Positions 34,870 through 45,130 are shown, counted from the stretch's first letter. The stretch: 64,000 nucleotides of DNA from Acinetobacter lwoffii (GCF_024129435.1 NZ_JAMXXN010000014.1:1-64000); one strand, 5' to 3'. Translations and numbers: made by a program. Notes: generated from the sequence alone by a model not told the origin.

Positions 34870-36027
34870 ATGAAAAAGAATCCTTATATCGCCGAAGATC
34901 TAGAATTTTTAGCTGAAACGGCAGAAAAGTTTGCCCAGAAATATGTGGCTCCGGGATTTCTGGAGCGCGACCAAAGCCGAGTCTTTGATCGTGATCTGGT
35001 GAAAAAGATGGGTGAAATGGGCTTTATTGCACCAGAACTGCCGGAACAATACGGCGGTCAGGGCATGGGCCGACTGGCGGCAGGGATTATCCATGAAGCC
35101 ATTGCCAAAGCAGACTTAAGTTTTTCCTATATCAACTTGCTGGCTTCTTTAAATGGTCAGATTCTGGCAGAACATGGACAGCCTGAAGTGGTGGAGCCAT
35201 GGTTAAAAAAACTGACCGCTGGTGAAGCGATTTTCTCAATTGCGCTGACCGAACCGCGTGGTGGTTCAGATGCTGCCAACTTACGTTTAAAGATCGAACG
35301 TGATGGCGATGAATATGTCATTAACGGTGAAAAGACTTCGATTTCAGCAGCCGATCAGGCCGATGCTTCAGTGGTCTTCGGTCGCACTGGTTCAAATGAA
35401 AGTGGCGCACATGGCGTAACCGCCTTACTGGTGCCAATGAATTTACCGGGCATCAGCACCATACGATTTGACTGTCACGGCCAGCGTGCGATTGGTCGTG
35501 GTTCGATCTTCTTTGACAATGTCCGTGTACCGGTAAATCACCGTTTAGGTGATGAAAACAAAGGTTTCGTTCAAGTCATGCAAGGCTTTGATTTCTCGCG
35601 CGCCCTGATTGGTTTGCAAGTTTTGGCGGTTGCACGCGTCAGTCTGGATGAGGCTTGGGAATATGCGGCGCAACGTGAAGCCTTTGGTCAGCCGCTTACC
35701 GCTTTCCAGGGTGTTTCCCATCCGCTGGCAGAATATGAAACGCAGGTTGAAGCTGCACGCTTACTTTGTCTGCAAACCTTATGGCTCAAAGACAATCATC
35801 TGCCACATACCTCTGAAGCTGGCATGTGTAAATGGTGGGGACCAAAGCTGGCCTATGATGTGATTCATCAATGCCTGCTGACCTTTGGTCATGCCGGTTA
35901 TGACCGTGGTGTGATGGAACAGCGCATGCGTGATGTACTGGGCTTCCAGATTGGCGATGGCACAGCACAGATCATGAAAACAATTATCGCTCGGCATAAG
36001 GCAGGACGTAAGGCTGTACCGGCTTAA
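34870..36027 (+). CDS. aliB: Cyclohexanecarboxyl-CoA dehydrogenase
   Basis: 385 residues, 12 bp after badI with AAGGAG upstream. Acyl-CoA dehydrogenase fold: LPEQYGGQGMGRLAAGIIHE, FSIALTEPRGGSDAANLRLK near 118, and QREAFGQPLTAFQGVSHPLAEYE. In the C-terminus the usual YEGT motif is replaced by IGDGTAQIMKTIIARH, so the catalytic base at that position is not the standard Glu. It would introduce the ring double bond, giving cyclohex-1-ene-1-carboxyl-CoA. Assigned from the operon, between ring-opening hydrolase and CoA ligase. Confidence 0.84.
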   Translation: MKKNPYIAEDLEFLAETAEKFAQKYVAPGFLERDQSRVFDRDLVKKMGEMGFIAPELPEQYGGQGMGRLAAGIIHEAIAKADLSFSYINLLASLNGQILAEHGQPEVVEPWLKKLTAGEAIFSIALTEPRGGSDAANLRLKIERDGDEYVINGEKTSISAADQADASVVFGRTGSNESGAHGVTALLVPMNLPGISTIRFDCHGQRAIGRGSIFFDNVRVPVNHRLGDENKGFVQVMQGFDFSRALIGLQVLAVARVSLDEAWEYAAQREAFGQPLTAFQGVSHPLAEYETQVEAARLLCLQTLWLKDNHLPHTSEAGMCKWWGPKLAYDVIHQCLLTFGHAGYDRGVMEQRMRDVLGFQIGDGTAQIMKTIIARHKAGRKAVPA

Positions 36028-36080
36028 GAAAAGTACGTCCCGCCAAAAGAAGACTATTATAAAAAATGAGGAATAAGCGA

Positions 36081-37748
36081 ATGGATTTCGATGCGGTTCT
36101 GATCCCGACAAGAAAAGAGGCCATGCTCAAACAGGGACACTGGCTCAATCAAACAATTCTCGATTTTTTACGCAGCGCGGTAGAAAAAAATCCGGACAAA
36201 ACCGCTTTAGTGAGTTTTAAGGTCGAGAATCAAACTGAACAGACCTTCAGCTACCAGCAGCTTTGGGACATGACCAATAAAATTGCGCTGGGCTTAAAAC
36301 AGTTGGGTGTCGAGAAAAATGATGTGGTGTCTTGCCAGTTACCGAACTGGTGGGAATTTACCTTGCTGTATCTGGCTTGTAGTCGTATTGGCGCCGTATT
36401 GAATCCACTCATGCCGATATTCCGTGAGCGTGAACTGGAATTCATGCTGAAACATGATGAATCTGAAGTTTTTGTTGTGCCTAAAACTTTCCGCAATTTT
36501 AGCCATGAACAGTTGGCCAATCAGCTACACAACAAGCTGGACACCCTGAAACACGTAGTTGTAGTTAATGGGGATGGCGAGAATAATTTTGATCGCCTGT
36601 TGCTCAATCATAGTCTGGAACAGAATGCTGCAGCTGTTGCTGCACTAGATGGACTGGAATCTGGCCCGGATGACATTACCCAACTGATCTTTACCTCGGG
36701 CACCACAGGTGAACCGAAAGGCGTGATGCATACCGCTAATACCTTGTTTTCCAATATTGTGCCTTATGCAGAGCGACTACATTTAACTGAAAATGATGTG
36801 GTGCTCATGGCTTCACCGATGGCACACCAGACCGGTTTTATGTATGGACTGATGATGCCAATTCAGCTCAATACCAAAGTGGTATTACAGGATGTCTGGG
36901 ATGTATCCAAAGCAGTCGATCTGATTCATCAGCATCAGGTGAATTTCACCATGGCTTCCACACCATTCTTGAATGACCTGTCCAATACTGTGGCTGAACA
37001 GCATGACAAAGTTGATTCACTGAAAATTTTCCTTTGTGCTGGTGCGCCAATTCCTGGACCACTGGTACAAAAAGCCCGGGAAACTCTGGGTGTTAAAGTC
37101 ATATCAGCCTGGGGTATGACCGAATGTGGTGCGGTGACGCTGACTCGACCTGAAGATGAAGATGAGCGCTCTTTCAATACTGATGGCATCGCTTTACCAG
37201 GTGTGGAAATCAAGATCGTGGATAAAAAAGGTCAGACCAAAGCCCTGAATGAATCCGGGCGTTTGATGATCCGCACCTGTTCAAATTTTGGCGGTTATTT
37301 AAAACGTCCACATTTGAATGATACGGATGCCGAAGGCTGGTTTGATACTGGCGATATTGCCTATCAGGACGAGCGGGGCTATATCCGGATCTGCGGCCGC
37401 AAGAAAGATGTAATTATCCGTGGCGGAGAAAATATTCCGGTCGCAGAAATTGAATCATTACTATATAAACATCCGAATATTGCAACAGTAGCTTTAGTCG
37501 CGTATGCAGATGAGCGAATGGGCGAGCGTGCCTGTGCAATCATCAAGCTGAAAGATCAGACACAACCGTTAAGTTTTAATGAGCTGATAGAATTCCTGAA
37601 AACCCATAATCTGGCTATGCAGTATCTGCCGGAACGCCTGGAAATCTGGGAGGATATTCCGATGACCCCATCGGGAAAAATCCAGAAGTTTAAACTCAGA
37701 GAATTACTGGCTCAGCATATTGCCTCAACGGCAGTTGAAGCGAACTAA
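36081..37748 (+). CDS. aliA: Cyclohexanecarboxylate-CoA ligase
   Basis: 555 residues from the ATG at 36081 (GAGGAA 7 bp before); the ATG at 36066 lacks a site. ANL ligase motifs: P-loop IFTSGTTGEPKGVMHTANTL near 210, AWGMTECGAVTLTRPEDED near 340, GDIAYQDERGYIRICGRKKD near 422 and Lys in TPSGKIQKFKLRE near 535. It activates the ring acid to cyclohexanecarboxyl-CoA, the first step of the pathway; AliA does this in Rhodopseudomonas. Last gene of the operon, with a terminator 24 bp later. Confidence 0.85.
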   Translation: MDFDAVLIPTRKEAMLKQGHWLNQTILDFLRSAVEKNPDKTALVSFKVENQTEQTFSYQQLWDMTNKIALGLKQLGVEKNDVVSCQLPNWWEFTLLYLACSRIGAVLNPLMPIFRERELEFMLKHDESEVFVVPKTFRNFSHEQLANQLHNKLDTLKHVVVVNGDGENNFDRLLLNHSLEQNAAAVAALDGLESGPDDITQLIFTSGTTGEPKGVMHTANTLFSNIVPYAERLHLTENDVVLMASPMAHQTGFMYGLMMPIQLNTKVVLQDVWDVSKAVDLIHQHQVNFTMASTPFLNDLSNTVAEQHDKVDSLKIFLCAGAPIPGPLVQKARETLGVKVISAWGMTECGAVTLTRPEDEDERSFNTDGIALPGVEIKIVDKKGQTKALNESGRLMIRTCSNFGGYLKRPHLNDTDAEGWFDTGDIAYQDERGYIRICGRKKDVIIRGGENIPVAEIESLLYKHPNIATVALVAYADERMGERACAIIKLKDQTQPLSFNELIEFLKTHNLAMQYLPERLEIWEDIPMTPSGKIQKFKLRELLAQHIASTAVEAN

Positions 37749-37771
37749 ATCTGGGAATAAATAGATAAATT

Positions 37772-37805
37772 AAACCCTGAATAATCTTGCCTTATTCAGG
37801 GTTTT
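37772..37805 (+). terminator. Terminator of the bad/ali operon
   Basis: AAACCCTGAATAA and TTATTCAGGGTTTTT form a 13-bp stem with a 7-nt loop and a T-run. Rho-independent. Confidence 0.9.
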
Positions 37806-37858
37806 TCTTATTCAAAAAGAAGCGATCTAAAAGGTTAATACGAATTTTAGATTAACTT

Positions 37859-38536
37859 CTACTTTAATAATTTTAATAAAGCTTCAGCCGTTGCAGCAGA
37901 AGAGGCGGGGTTTTGTCCAGTAATGAGCAGACCATCTTGTTGCACGTATACCTGCCAGTCCTCAGTTTTGGAATATTCCCCACCTTTTTCTTTCAGCATG
38001 TCTTCCACTAGAAATGGGACAACATCGGTTAGGCCTACGCCGTCTTCTTCAGTATTACTAAAACCGGTGACTGTCTTGCCTTCTACAATCGAATGACCTT
38101 CGGCATCTTTCACATCACGCAGGACACCCGGTGCATGACAGACCAGCGCAACAGGTTTATCTGCCTGTAAAGTCTGCTCAATTAAAGAAATAGAATTCTG
38201 GTCTTTGGCTAGATCCCATAATGGACCGTGACCACCCGGATAGAACACGGCATCAAAATCCTGATTTAAGACTTCACTCAACTTATGTGTATTGGCAAGA
38301 GCCTGCATGGCCACCTCATCTGCTTCAAAGCGTTTGGTGGTTTCGGTTTGCGCATCCGGCTCATTACTTTTTGGATCTAATGGTGGCTGACCACCTGCAG
38401 GAGAAGCCAAAACTACCTCTGCGCCTGCATCGACAAAGGTGTAATAAGGCGCAGCTAGCTCTTCCAACCAGAAGCCAGTTTTTTTGCCAGTATCGCCCAG
38501 CTGGTCATGTGAAGTCAGTACCATCAAGATTTTCAT
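37859..38536 (-). CDS. DJ-1/PfpI-family protein, Hsp31-like
   Basis: 225 residues from the ATG at 38536 with GGAAAAT upstream; the frame extends 10 codons further but without a site. Class I glutamine amidotransferase-like fold. The nucleophile elbow is ALVCHAPGVLRDV, Cys followed by His, with a catalytic Glu in ASPAGGQPPLDPKSNEPDAQT and YPGGHGPLWDLAKD before the elbow. Relatives are glyoxalase III/deglycase or chaperone proteins of general stress. It does not share a direction with the flanking catabolic operons and is probably an independent gene. Confidence 0.84.
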   Translation of the reverse strand: MKILMVLTSHDQLGDTGKKTGFWLEELAAPYYTFVDAGAEVVLASPAGGQPPLDPKSNEPDAQTETTKRFEADEVAMQALANTHKLSEVLNQDFDAVFYPGGHGPLWDLAKDQNSISLIEQTLQADKPVALVCHAPGVLRDVKDAEGHSIVEGKTVTGFSNTEEDGVGLTDVVPFLVEDMLKEKGGEYSKTEDWQVYVQQDGLLITGQNPASSAATAEALLKLLK

Positions 38537-38707
38537 ATTATTTTCCTGTAGCTCATTAAAAAACATCGCGAATGATCGACTGTTAATTTAACAAGTCATG
38601 AGCGTCAGGAATGTTGTGATACGTTCATTTGCTGTATCGATACGTTGTTGTTTCAGTTGATTTAACTAAAGTACGTAGCCTTGCAAAGTGAACAGTGTGT
38701 TCAATAT

Positions 38708-39592
38708 TCATCTGCCCATTAACAGGTCTTGCTGAAGATCGGCTTGTTTACGCAAGAAATCCCAGACCAGTTTAATTTTTGGTTCATGTTGCAGATCGAC
38801 CAGCGTCAGCATCCAGAAAGTATGGGTAAAACTGACCTGATCGCCCAAAACCTCTTTGAGTTCGCTTTTATCATTGACCAGAAATTTCGGCAAAATAGCC
38901 AGTCCGGCCCCTGCACGAACGGCAATTTCCTGCGCCAGAATGCTGTTACTGCGAAAACAGGCACTGACCTGCAAGGGAAGACGCTCCAGCGAATACAGTG
39001 CAGTGCTATAGACCAGATCATCAATATAATCGACAAAACGATGCTGTTTGAGGTCTTCCAGTTTTTTAATTTTCGGATTTTGCTGTAAATAATGCTGGCT
39101 GCCATATAGCTTTAAACAGTAATTAGACAAACGAGTAATGATATAGGGCCCAGATTTGGGCCGGTCAATCGCGATCACAATATCGGCTTCACGATGTGAA
39201 AGTTTAATCGCCTTCGGCACCGGAATCAGGTCAATGGTCAACAAAGGATAATGCTGGGAAAATTCTGCCAAAAGACGGGCTAAAAATGCCGTACCAAAAC
39301 CTTCTGGCGCACCAATCCGGACCCGACCCTGCAAAGGGTCGTGGCGCTTGTCAATCTGGATAAAGGACTGTTCCATCTGTTCCACACGCGGCACCAGTGC
39401 CAGACCTTCCGAGGTCAGTTCATAACCGGTCGCTTCACGCTTAAACAATTGCGTACCTAAAGTATTTTCCAAGGCCTGAATTCGCCGCGCTACGGTACTG
39501 TGTTCAACTCCGATTAAGCGTGCTGCATTGGTGAGCGTTTTAGCACGCGCTAAAACCAAAAAAAAACGTAAATGATCCCAATCCACTTTCAT
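38708..39592 (-). CDS. LysR-family transcriptional regulator
   Basis: 294 residues. N-terminal winged HTH (about 1-60): WDHLRFFLVLARAKTLTNAARLIGVEHSTVARRIQALEN. The effector-binding domain (about 88-290) starts GRVRIGAPEGFGTAFLARLLAEF. The HTH wording (HLRFFLVLA, STVARRI) belongs to the subgroup often found beside mmsAB. It is divergent from mmsA, with two palindromes in the 177-bp gap, so it most likely controls the valine/isobutyrate operon. The ligand is not known. Confidence 0.86.
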   Translation of the reverse strand: MKVDWDHLRFFLVLARAKTLTNAARLIGVEHSTVARRIQALENTLGTQLFKREATGYELTSEGLALVPRVEQMEQSFIQIDKRHDPLQGRVRIGAPEGFGTAFLARLLAEFSQHYPLLTIDLIPVPKAIKLSHREADIVIAIDRPKSGPYIITRLSNYCLKLYGSQHYLQQNPKIKKLEDLKQHRFVDYIDDLVYSTALYSLERLPLQVSACFRSNSILAQEIAVRAGAGLAILPKFLVNDKSELKEVLGDQVSFTHTFWMLTLVDLQHEPKIKLVWDFLRKQADLQQDLLMGR

Positions 39593-39620
39593 TTTTTATT
39601 TAACATCCTGTTAAATTCCT

Positions 39621-39662
39621 GTGCATATTTGCACAACCATCGTGCACCAATTTCTATTGGTG
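39621..39662. promoter_or_regulatory. Two palindromes between lysR and mmsA
   Basis: GTGCATATTTGCAC (39621-39634, arms GTGCA/TGCAC) and CACCAATTTCTATTGGTG (39645-39662, perfect 7-bp arms) lie 24 bp apart start to start. Adjacent dyads in a divergent LysR region are the usual recognition and activation sites. Assignment to this LysR protein is inference. Confidence 0.6.
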
Positions 39663-39769
39663 GTCAAAGTGTTCTTTGTTAGTCTGCTGAAACAGCGTAA
39701 AAATTATACGTTAAATAAAAGCCAGTAAAGGCAGATACAACGACAATAACAAACCAGCACGGAGCGACC

Positions 39770-41299
39770 ATGAACGCCATTTCTCATCCACAGCAAAGTA
39801 CCGGATTCACCACCGCAAAACTTCTCATTAATGGTGAATTTGTCGAATCAAAAACTAGCCATTGGCAAGATATTATCAATCCTGCCACTCAGGAAGTTTT
39901 GGGCCAAGTGCCTTTTGCCACTGCTGAAGAAGTCAATGCAGCGATTGCGGCTGCGCAAAATGCCTTTGCCAGCTGGCGCCAGATCCCGATTCAGGCCCGT
40001 ATGCGAATCATGCTGAAACTGCAGGATCTGATTCGTACCAATTTAAAAAGTATTGCCCAGGTCTTAACAGCAGAACAGGGGAAAACTCTGGCCGATGCCG
40101 AAGGTGATATTCAGCGCGGTCTGGAAGTGGTGGAGCATGCCTGTTCGATCGGTTCACTACAAATGGGTGAGTATATTGAAGGTGTGGCACGCGGTGTCGA
40201 TACCTATACTTTGCAGCAACCCTTGGGTGTCTGTGCAGGAATTACGCCGTTTAACTTCCCAGCGATGATTCCACTATGGATGTTCCCGATGGCGATTGTC
40301 TGCGGCAATACCTTTGTATTAAAACCCTCAGAACAAGATCCGCTATCGACCATGATGCTGGTTGAACTGGCGATTCAGGCCGGCGTACCGGCAGGCGTAC
40401 TGAATGTGGTGCATGGCGGCAAAGAAGTGGTCGATCTACTGTGTACCCACCGCGATATCAAGGCGATTTCTTTTGTCGGTTCGACTGCAGTCGGCACGCA
40501 TGTCTATAACCTTGCAGGCCAACACGGCAAGCGTGTGCAGTCGATGATGGGCGCCAAAAACCATGTGGTGGTGATGCCAGATGCGAATAAAGAACAGACC
40601 TTAAATGCCTTGGTCGGTGCAGCTTTTGGCGCAGCAGGTCAACGTTGTATGGCACTTTCCGTGGCGGTAATGGTCGGTGAGACCAAGCACTGGGTCGATG
40701 AACTGGTCAATAAAACCAAAACCTTAAAGGTAAATGCCGGGCATGAACCGAATACCGATGTTGGACCAGTGATTTCAACCCGTGCCAAATCGCGTGTCAT
40801 CGATTTAATTAACAGTGGTGTTGAGCAGGGTGCTGAAATGCTGCTGGATGGCCGTGATGTGCAGGTTCCAGGCTATGAACAGGGTAATTTTGTCGGACCA
40901 ACGATTTTTAATCAGGTCACGACCGATATGCGCATTTATAAAGAAGAAGTATTTGGTCCGGTACTGGCGATCATGCATGTCGATACTTTGGAACAGGCGA
41001 TTGCACTGATTAATGCCAATCCGTTTGGTAATGGCGTTGGACTGTTTACCCAAAATGGCAATACGGCACGTACCTTCCAGAACCAGATTGATATCGGTCA
41101 GGTGGGCATTAACATTCCAATTCCTGTCCCTGTGCCTTTCTTCAGTTTTACCGGTTCACGCGGTTCAAAACTGGGTGATCTCGGTCCTTATGGCAAACAG
41201 GCGGTGCAGTTCTATACCCAGACCAAAACCGTTACCAGCCGATGGTTTGAAGATGACCAGGAAACCACCGGTGTCAATACCACGATCAGTCTGCGTTAA
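39770..41299 (+). CDS. mmsA: Methylmalonate-semialdehyde dehydrogenase (CoA-acylating)
   Basis: 509 residues. Aldehyde dehydrogenase fold: [20 protein letters not shown] near 155-174, [15 protein letters not shown] near 235, and the catalytic Cys in [18 protein letters not shown] near 288. The GQRCMA context and lack of the usual general-base Glu upstream mark the CoA-acylating type. It turns methylmalonate semialdehyde into propionyl-CoA with CoA and NAD, in the last step of valine catabolism. First gene of the six-gene operon. Confidence 0.92.
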   Translation: MNAISHPQQSTGFTTAKLLINGEFVESKTSHWQDIINPATQEVLGQVPFATAEEVNAAIAAAQNAFASWRQIPIQARMRIMLKLQDLIRTNLKSIAQVLTAEQGKTLADAEGDIQRGLEVVEHACSIGSLQMGEYIEGVARGVDTYTLQQPLGVCAGITPFNFPAMIPLWMFPMAIVCGNTFVLKPSEQDPLSTMMLVELAIQAGVPAGVLNVVHGGKEVVDLLCTHRDIKAISFVGSTAVGTHVYNLAGQHGKRVQSMMGAKNHVVVMPDANKEQTLNALVGAAFGAAGQRCMALSVAVMVGETKHWVDELVNKTKTLKVNAGHEPNTDVGPVISTRAKSRVIDLINSGVEQGAEMLLDGRDVQVPGYEQGNFVGPTIFNQVTTDMRIYKEEVFGPVLAIMHVDTLEQAIALINANPFGNGVGLFTQNGNTARTFQNQIDIGQVGINIPIPVPVPFFSFTGSRGSKLGDLGPYGKQAVQFYTQTKTVTSRWFEDDQETTGVNTTISLR

Positions 41300-41310
41300 G
41301 GAGCATCAGC

Positions 41311-42201
41311 ATGAAGATTGCATTTATTGGTTTAGGCAACATGGGCGGTTCCATGGCGCAAAACTTGCTCAAGTCCGGTCATCAGGTTTTTGGTTATGAC
41401 TTAAGTGCAGTGGCTTTACAGCATTTTGCAGAAGCTGGCGGTATCGTCTGCGACAGTCCACAAGCTGCCGCGAAGCAGGCGGAGATCGTGATCAGCATGT
41501 TGCCTGCAGCCAAGCATGTGCGTGAAGTCTATTTGGGTGAACACGGTATTCTGGAGGTGCTTCAAGCGGGCAGCTTATGTATCGACAGCAGCACCATTGA
41601 TCCGCAAACCATTCAGGAGGTTGCTGCAGCAGCTCAGGCCAAGCAGATTCGCGTCTGTGATGCACCGGTATCCGGCGGTACTTTAGGTGCCAAAGATGGC
41701 ACTTTAACCTTTATGGTCGGCGCAGATGATGCCACCTTTGAGGCCGTTAAACCTGTTCTCAGCTGTATGGGCAAAAATCTGGTGCATTGTGGCGCTGTAG
41801 GAACAGGACAGGTCGCAAAAATCTGCAATAACCTGATTCTGGGTATTTCCATGACCGCCGTTGCAGAAGGCATGGCACTTGGAGCCAAACTGGGAATTGA
41901 TCCGCAAGCACTAGCCGGGGTAATCAATAGTTCCACCGGACGTTGCTGGAGTTCTGAAATCTATAATCCTTGGCCGGATATCTGTGCCAATGCACCGTCA
42001 TCACGGGGTTATACCGATGGTTTTGCAGCACAGCTGATGCTTAAAGATTTGGGCCTGGCTGTCGATGCAGCGCAACAGGTGGATCAGCCGGTGGTTCTGG
42101 GCAGCATGGTACAAAAACTCTATCAACAACTGTGTCAGGAAGGCGATGCCCATCTGGACTTCTCCAGCATCATGCATCAATACACCACGCCACCTGCTTA
42201 A
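41311..42201 (+). CDS. mmsB: 3-hydroxyisobutyrate dehydrogenase
   Basis: 296 residues, 11 bp after mmsA. NAD motif FIGLGNMGGSMAQNLLKSGH near 4-23, substrate-binding segment DAPVSGGTLGAKDGTLTFMVG near 116, and catalytic Lys in GTGQVAKICNNLILGISM near 165. It oxidises 3-hydroxyisobutyrate to methylmalonate semialdehyde, the MmsA substrate. Full length and typical. Confidence 0.92.
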   Translation: MKIAFIGLGNMGGSMAQNLLKSGHQVFGYDLSAVALQHFAEAGGIVCDSPQAAAKQAEIVISMLPAAKHVREVYLGEHGILEVLQAGSLCIDSSTIDPQTIQEVAAAAQAKQIRVCDAPVSGGTLGAKDGTLTFMVGADDATFEAVKPVLSCMGKNLVHCGAVGTGQVAKICNNLILGISMTAVAEGMALGAKLGIDPQALAGVINSSTGRCWSSEIYNPWPDICANAPSSRGYTDGFAAQLMLKDLGLAVDAAQQVDQPVVLGSMVQKLYQQLCQEGDAHLDFSSIMHQYTTPPA

Positions 42202-42287
42202 AACTTAAAAGATTCAGATGGAGCAAGGATTCGCTTCAATAATTACACCTTGTCAGTAATAACGATAAATTCAGGCTGAGGTTTAAC

Positions 42288-43937
42288 ATGTTAAATTATC
42301 AAACAACAGTTCAAAACTTTGATTTAGATGCGGTTGCAAGTCAGTATCTCTCCGGTTCAATGCAGGCAGTAAATGCCTGTTATGAATGCTGTGACCGTCA
42401 TGCCAATTCCGATGCCATTGCCTTGTACTGGCATGGTAAAGATGGCCGTAAAGAACAATATAGCTTTGCCGAGCTCAAAAAATATTCCAGCCAGTTTGCC
42501 AACTTTCTAAAGTCTCAAGGCATTGGTAAAGGTGATCGTGTTTCCGGACTATTACCACGTACCCCAGAGCTGATCATTACCATTTTAGCGACCTGGCGGA
42601 TTGGTGCTGTCTATCAACCCTTATTTACGGCCTTTGGGCCCAAAGCTATTGAACATCGCATTCAGCTGGCGCAAAGCAAGCTGGTGGTGACTGATCTGGC
42701 GAATCGAGAGAAATTATCCGATCTTGCCGATTGTCCCAAGATCGTCACCGTACATGCCGAAAGCGAAGCGGAACGTTATCCGTACGATCTTAGCTTCTGG
42801 ACGGTATTAAACCGTCAGGCTGAAGCTTGTGAGCTGGAGATCCTGAATGTTGATGATCCATTTTTATTGATGTTTACCTCGGGCACCACTGGACTGGCGA
42901 AACCACTTAAAGTCCCGTTGAAAGCGCTGATTGCTTTTGCAAGCTATATGCAAAATGCCATTGGTCTGACTCCTGAAGATGCATTCTGGAATATTGCTGA
43001 TCCCGGCTGGGCCTACGGATTGTATTACGCGATTACTGGTCCCTTAATGCTTGGACACTCGACCTTGTTTTATGAAGGCGGTTTTAATGCGGAAAGTGTC
43101 TGCGAAATTGTTAAGGAATATGGCATTACCAATCTGGCCGGTGCACCGACCGCTTACCGCATGATGATGGCAGCCGATCCTGCTCAAATGGCAAAACTAC
43201 GCGGTAAGTTACGTGTTGTCAGCAGTGCGGGAGAACCGTTAAATCCGGAAGTGATCCGCTGGTTTAAAGAGGTACTGGATGTGCCGATTTATGACCATTA
43301 TGGCCAGACCGAAGTCGGGATGGTGGTGTGTAATCATCATGCCTTGGAACATCCGGTCCGTTCAGGTTCGGCAGGCTTTGCCAGCCCGGGTTACCGGATT
43401 GCCGTTGTCGATGAACAGGGGCATGAATTAGCAGCTGACGTCCCGGGCATCTTGGCAGTGGATATCAGCCAGTCCCCAATGATGTGGTTCTCTGGCTATG
43501 AAGAAAGCCGTAAATCTCCATTTGTCGGACAGTATTACTTAACTGGGGATACCGCAGAAATTCATGCAGATGGCAGTATGAGCTTTGTTGGGCGTAGTGA
43601 TGATGTCATTACAACGTCAGGTTATCGGGTCGGCCCATTTGATGTGGAAAGTGCCTTGCTGGAACATGATGCCGTGATTGAAGCAGCAGTCATTGGTGTG
43701 CCTGATCCCGAGCGTACTGAAGTGATTAAAGCCTTTGTAATTCTGGCGAATAATTTTGCAGCTTCGACCCATCTGGAAGAAGAACTGGGTCAATTTGTGA
43801 AAAAGCGTTTGTCTGCACATGCCTATCCGCGCCTGATTGAATTTGTGACCGAATTGCCCAAAACCCCAAGCGGTAAAATTCAACGCTTTTTACTGCGCAA
43901 TCAGGAAATCAACAAACAGCAATCCAAAACTGCATAA
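42288..43937 (+). CDS. AMP-forming acyl-CoA synthetase in valine operon
   Basis: 549 residues, acetyl-CoA-synthetase-like ANL enzyme: P-loop MFTSGTTGLAKPLKVPLKAL near 193, DHYGQTEVGMVVCNHHALEHP near 338, GDTAEIHADGSMSFVGRSDD near 417, and catalytic Lys in TPSGKIQRFLLRN near 527. In this operon it could activate isobutyrate, propionate or 3-hydroxyisobutyrate arriving from outside. Valine itself does not need it, since the oxoacid dehydrogenase makes isobutyryl-CoA directly. So the operon may serve external branched short-chain acids as well. Confidence 0.83.
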   Translation: MLNYQTTVQNFDLDAVASQYLSGSMQAVNACYECCDRHANSDAIALYWHGKDGRKEQYSFAELKKYSSQFANFLKSQGIGKGDRVSGLLPRTPELIITILATWRIGAVYQPLFTAFGPKAIEHRIQLAQSKLVVTDLANREKLSDLADCPKIVTVHAESEAERYPYDLSFWTVLNRQAEACELEILNVDDPFLLMFTSGTTGLAKPLKVPLKALIAFASYMQNAIGLTPEDAFWNIADPGWAYGLYYAITGPLMLGHSTLFYEGGFNAESVCEIVKEYGITNLAGAPTAYRMMMAADPAQMAKLRGKLRVVSSAGEPLNPEVIRWFKEVLDVPIYDHYGQTEVGMVVCNHHALEHPVRSGSAGFASPGYRIAVVDEQGHELAADVPGILAVDISQSPMMWFSGYEESRKSPFVGQYYLTGDTAEIHADGSMSFVGRSDDVITTSGYRVGPFDVESALLEHDAVIEAAVIGVPDPERTEVIKAFVILANNFAASTHLEEELGQFVKKRLSAHAYPRLIEFVTELPKTPSGKIQRFLLRNQEINKQQSKTA

Positions 43938-43983
43938 ACTCATAAAGCCAATAGATTAAATAAGAAGATTGAAGGAAGCATCG

Positions 43984-45111
43984 ATGCAACTAACGGAAGA
44001 GCAAAAACTAATTCAGGATATGGCTAAAAGCTTTGCCCAGGAACAGATTAAACCCTTTGCCGGCGAGTGGGATCAAAAAGGCATTTTTCCTAAACAGGCC
44101 TTGGTCCAAATGGGAGAGCTGGGTTTTTTAGGCATGCTGATTCCGGAAGAATGGGGCGGCTCGGGCACAGGCACGCTGGCTTATGTCTTGGCCTTAGAAG
44201 AAGTCGCTGCGGCCGATGGCGCAACATCCGCGATTATGAGCGTACATAACTCGGTGGGTTGTGTGCCGATTTTCAAGTTCGGCACGGAACAGCAAAAGCA
44301 GCAATTTTTAAAGCCTTTAGCGCAAGGTGAAATGATTGGGGCCTTTGCGCTGACCGAACCGCATACCGGATCGGATGCCGCTGCCATTAAAACTCGGGCG
44401 GTCAAGGACGGCGATCATTACATTCTGAATGGCGCCAAACAGTTTATTACTTCAGGCCACAATGCCGGGATGATTATTGTCTTTGCCGTGACTGATCCAG
44501 ACGCGGGCAAAAAAGGCATGAGTGCATTTTTAGTGCCGCGAGACACACCTGGCTATGAAGTCATACGGGTGGAAGAAAAACTCGGCCTGCATGCTTCGGA
44601 TACTTGTCAGATTGCCCTAACTGATGTCCGCATTCATGAAAGTTTAAGACTCGGTGCAGAAGGCGAAGGTTTAAAAATCGCCTTGGCCAATCTGGAAGGC
44701 GGACGGATAGGTATTGCGGCACAGGCGGTTGGTTTGGCGCGTGCCGCTTTAGAAGAAGCCACTGCTTACGCGCACGACCGCGTGGCTTTTGGCAAACCGA
44801 TTTTTGAACAGCAGGCGATTTCGTTCAGGCTGGCCAGTATGGCGACTGAAATTGAAGCGGCACGGCAACTGGTGCATTTTGCAGCACGCAAAAAAGAAGC
44901 CGGTGAAGCCTGTTTAAGCGAAGCCTCCATGGCCAAGCTATTTGCTTCAGAAATGGCAGAACGGGTCTGTTCCAAAGCGCTGCAGATTTTTGGCGGCTAC
45001 GGTTATCTTAAAGATTTTCCAATCGAACGCATTTATCGTGATGCGCGGATTTGTCAGATTTATGAAGGCACCAGCGATATTCAGCGCCTGGTGATTGCAC
45101 GCAGCCTCTAA
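43984..45111 (+). CDS. Isobutyryl-CoA dehydrogenase-like
   Basis: 375 residues from the ATG at 43984, with GGAAG 7 bp before; the ATG at 43969 lacks a site. Acyl-CoA dehydrogenase with [44 protein letters not shown] near 119, [19 protein letters not shown], and the C-terminal [18 protein letters not shown]. The following hydratase and 3-hydroxyisobutyryl-CoA hydrolase indicate isobutyryl-CoA to methacrylyl-CoA as the reaction. Confidence 0.85.
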   Translation: MQLTEEQKLIQDMAKSFAQEQIKPFAGEWDQKGIFPKQALVQMGELGFLGMLIPEEWGGSGTGTLAYVLALEEVAAADGATSAIMSVHNSVGCVPIFKFGTEQQKQQFLKPLAQGEMIGAFALTEPHTGSDAAAIKTRAVKDGDHYILNGAKQFITSGHNAGMIIVFAVTDPDAGKKGMSAFLVPRDTPGYEVIRVEEKLGLHASDTCQIALTDVRIHESLRLGAEGEGLKIALANLEGGRIGIAAQAVGLARAALEEATAYAHDRVAFGKPIFEQQAISFRLASMATEIEAARQLVHFAARKKEAGEACLSEASMAKLFASEMAERVCSKALQIFGGYGYLKDFPIERIYRDARICQIYEGTSDIQRLVIARSL

Positions 45112-45130
45112 TTTTAAAAGGACTTATTTC

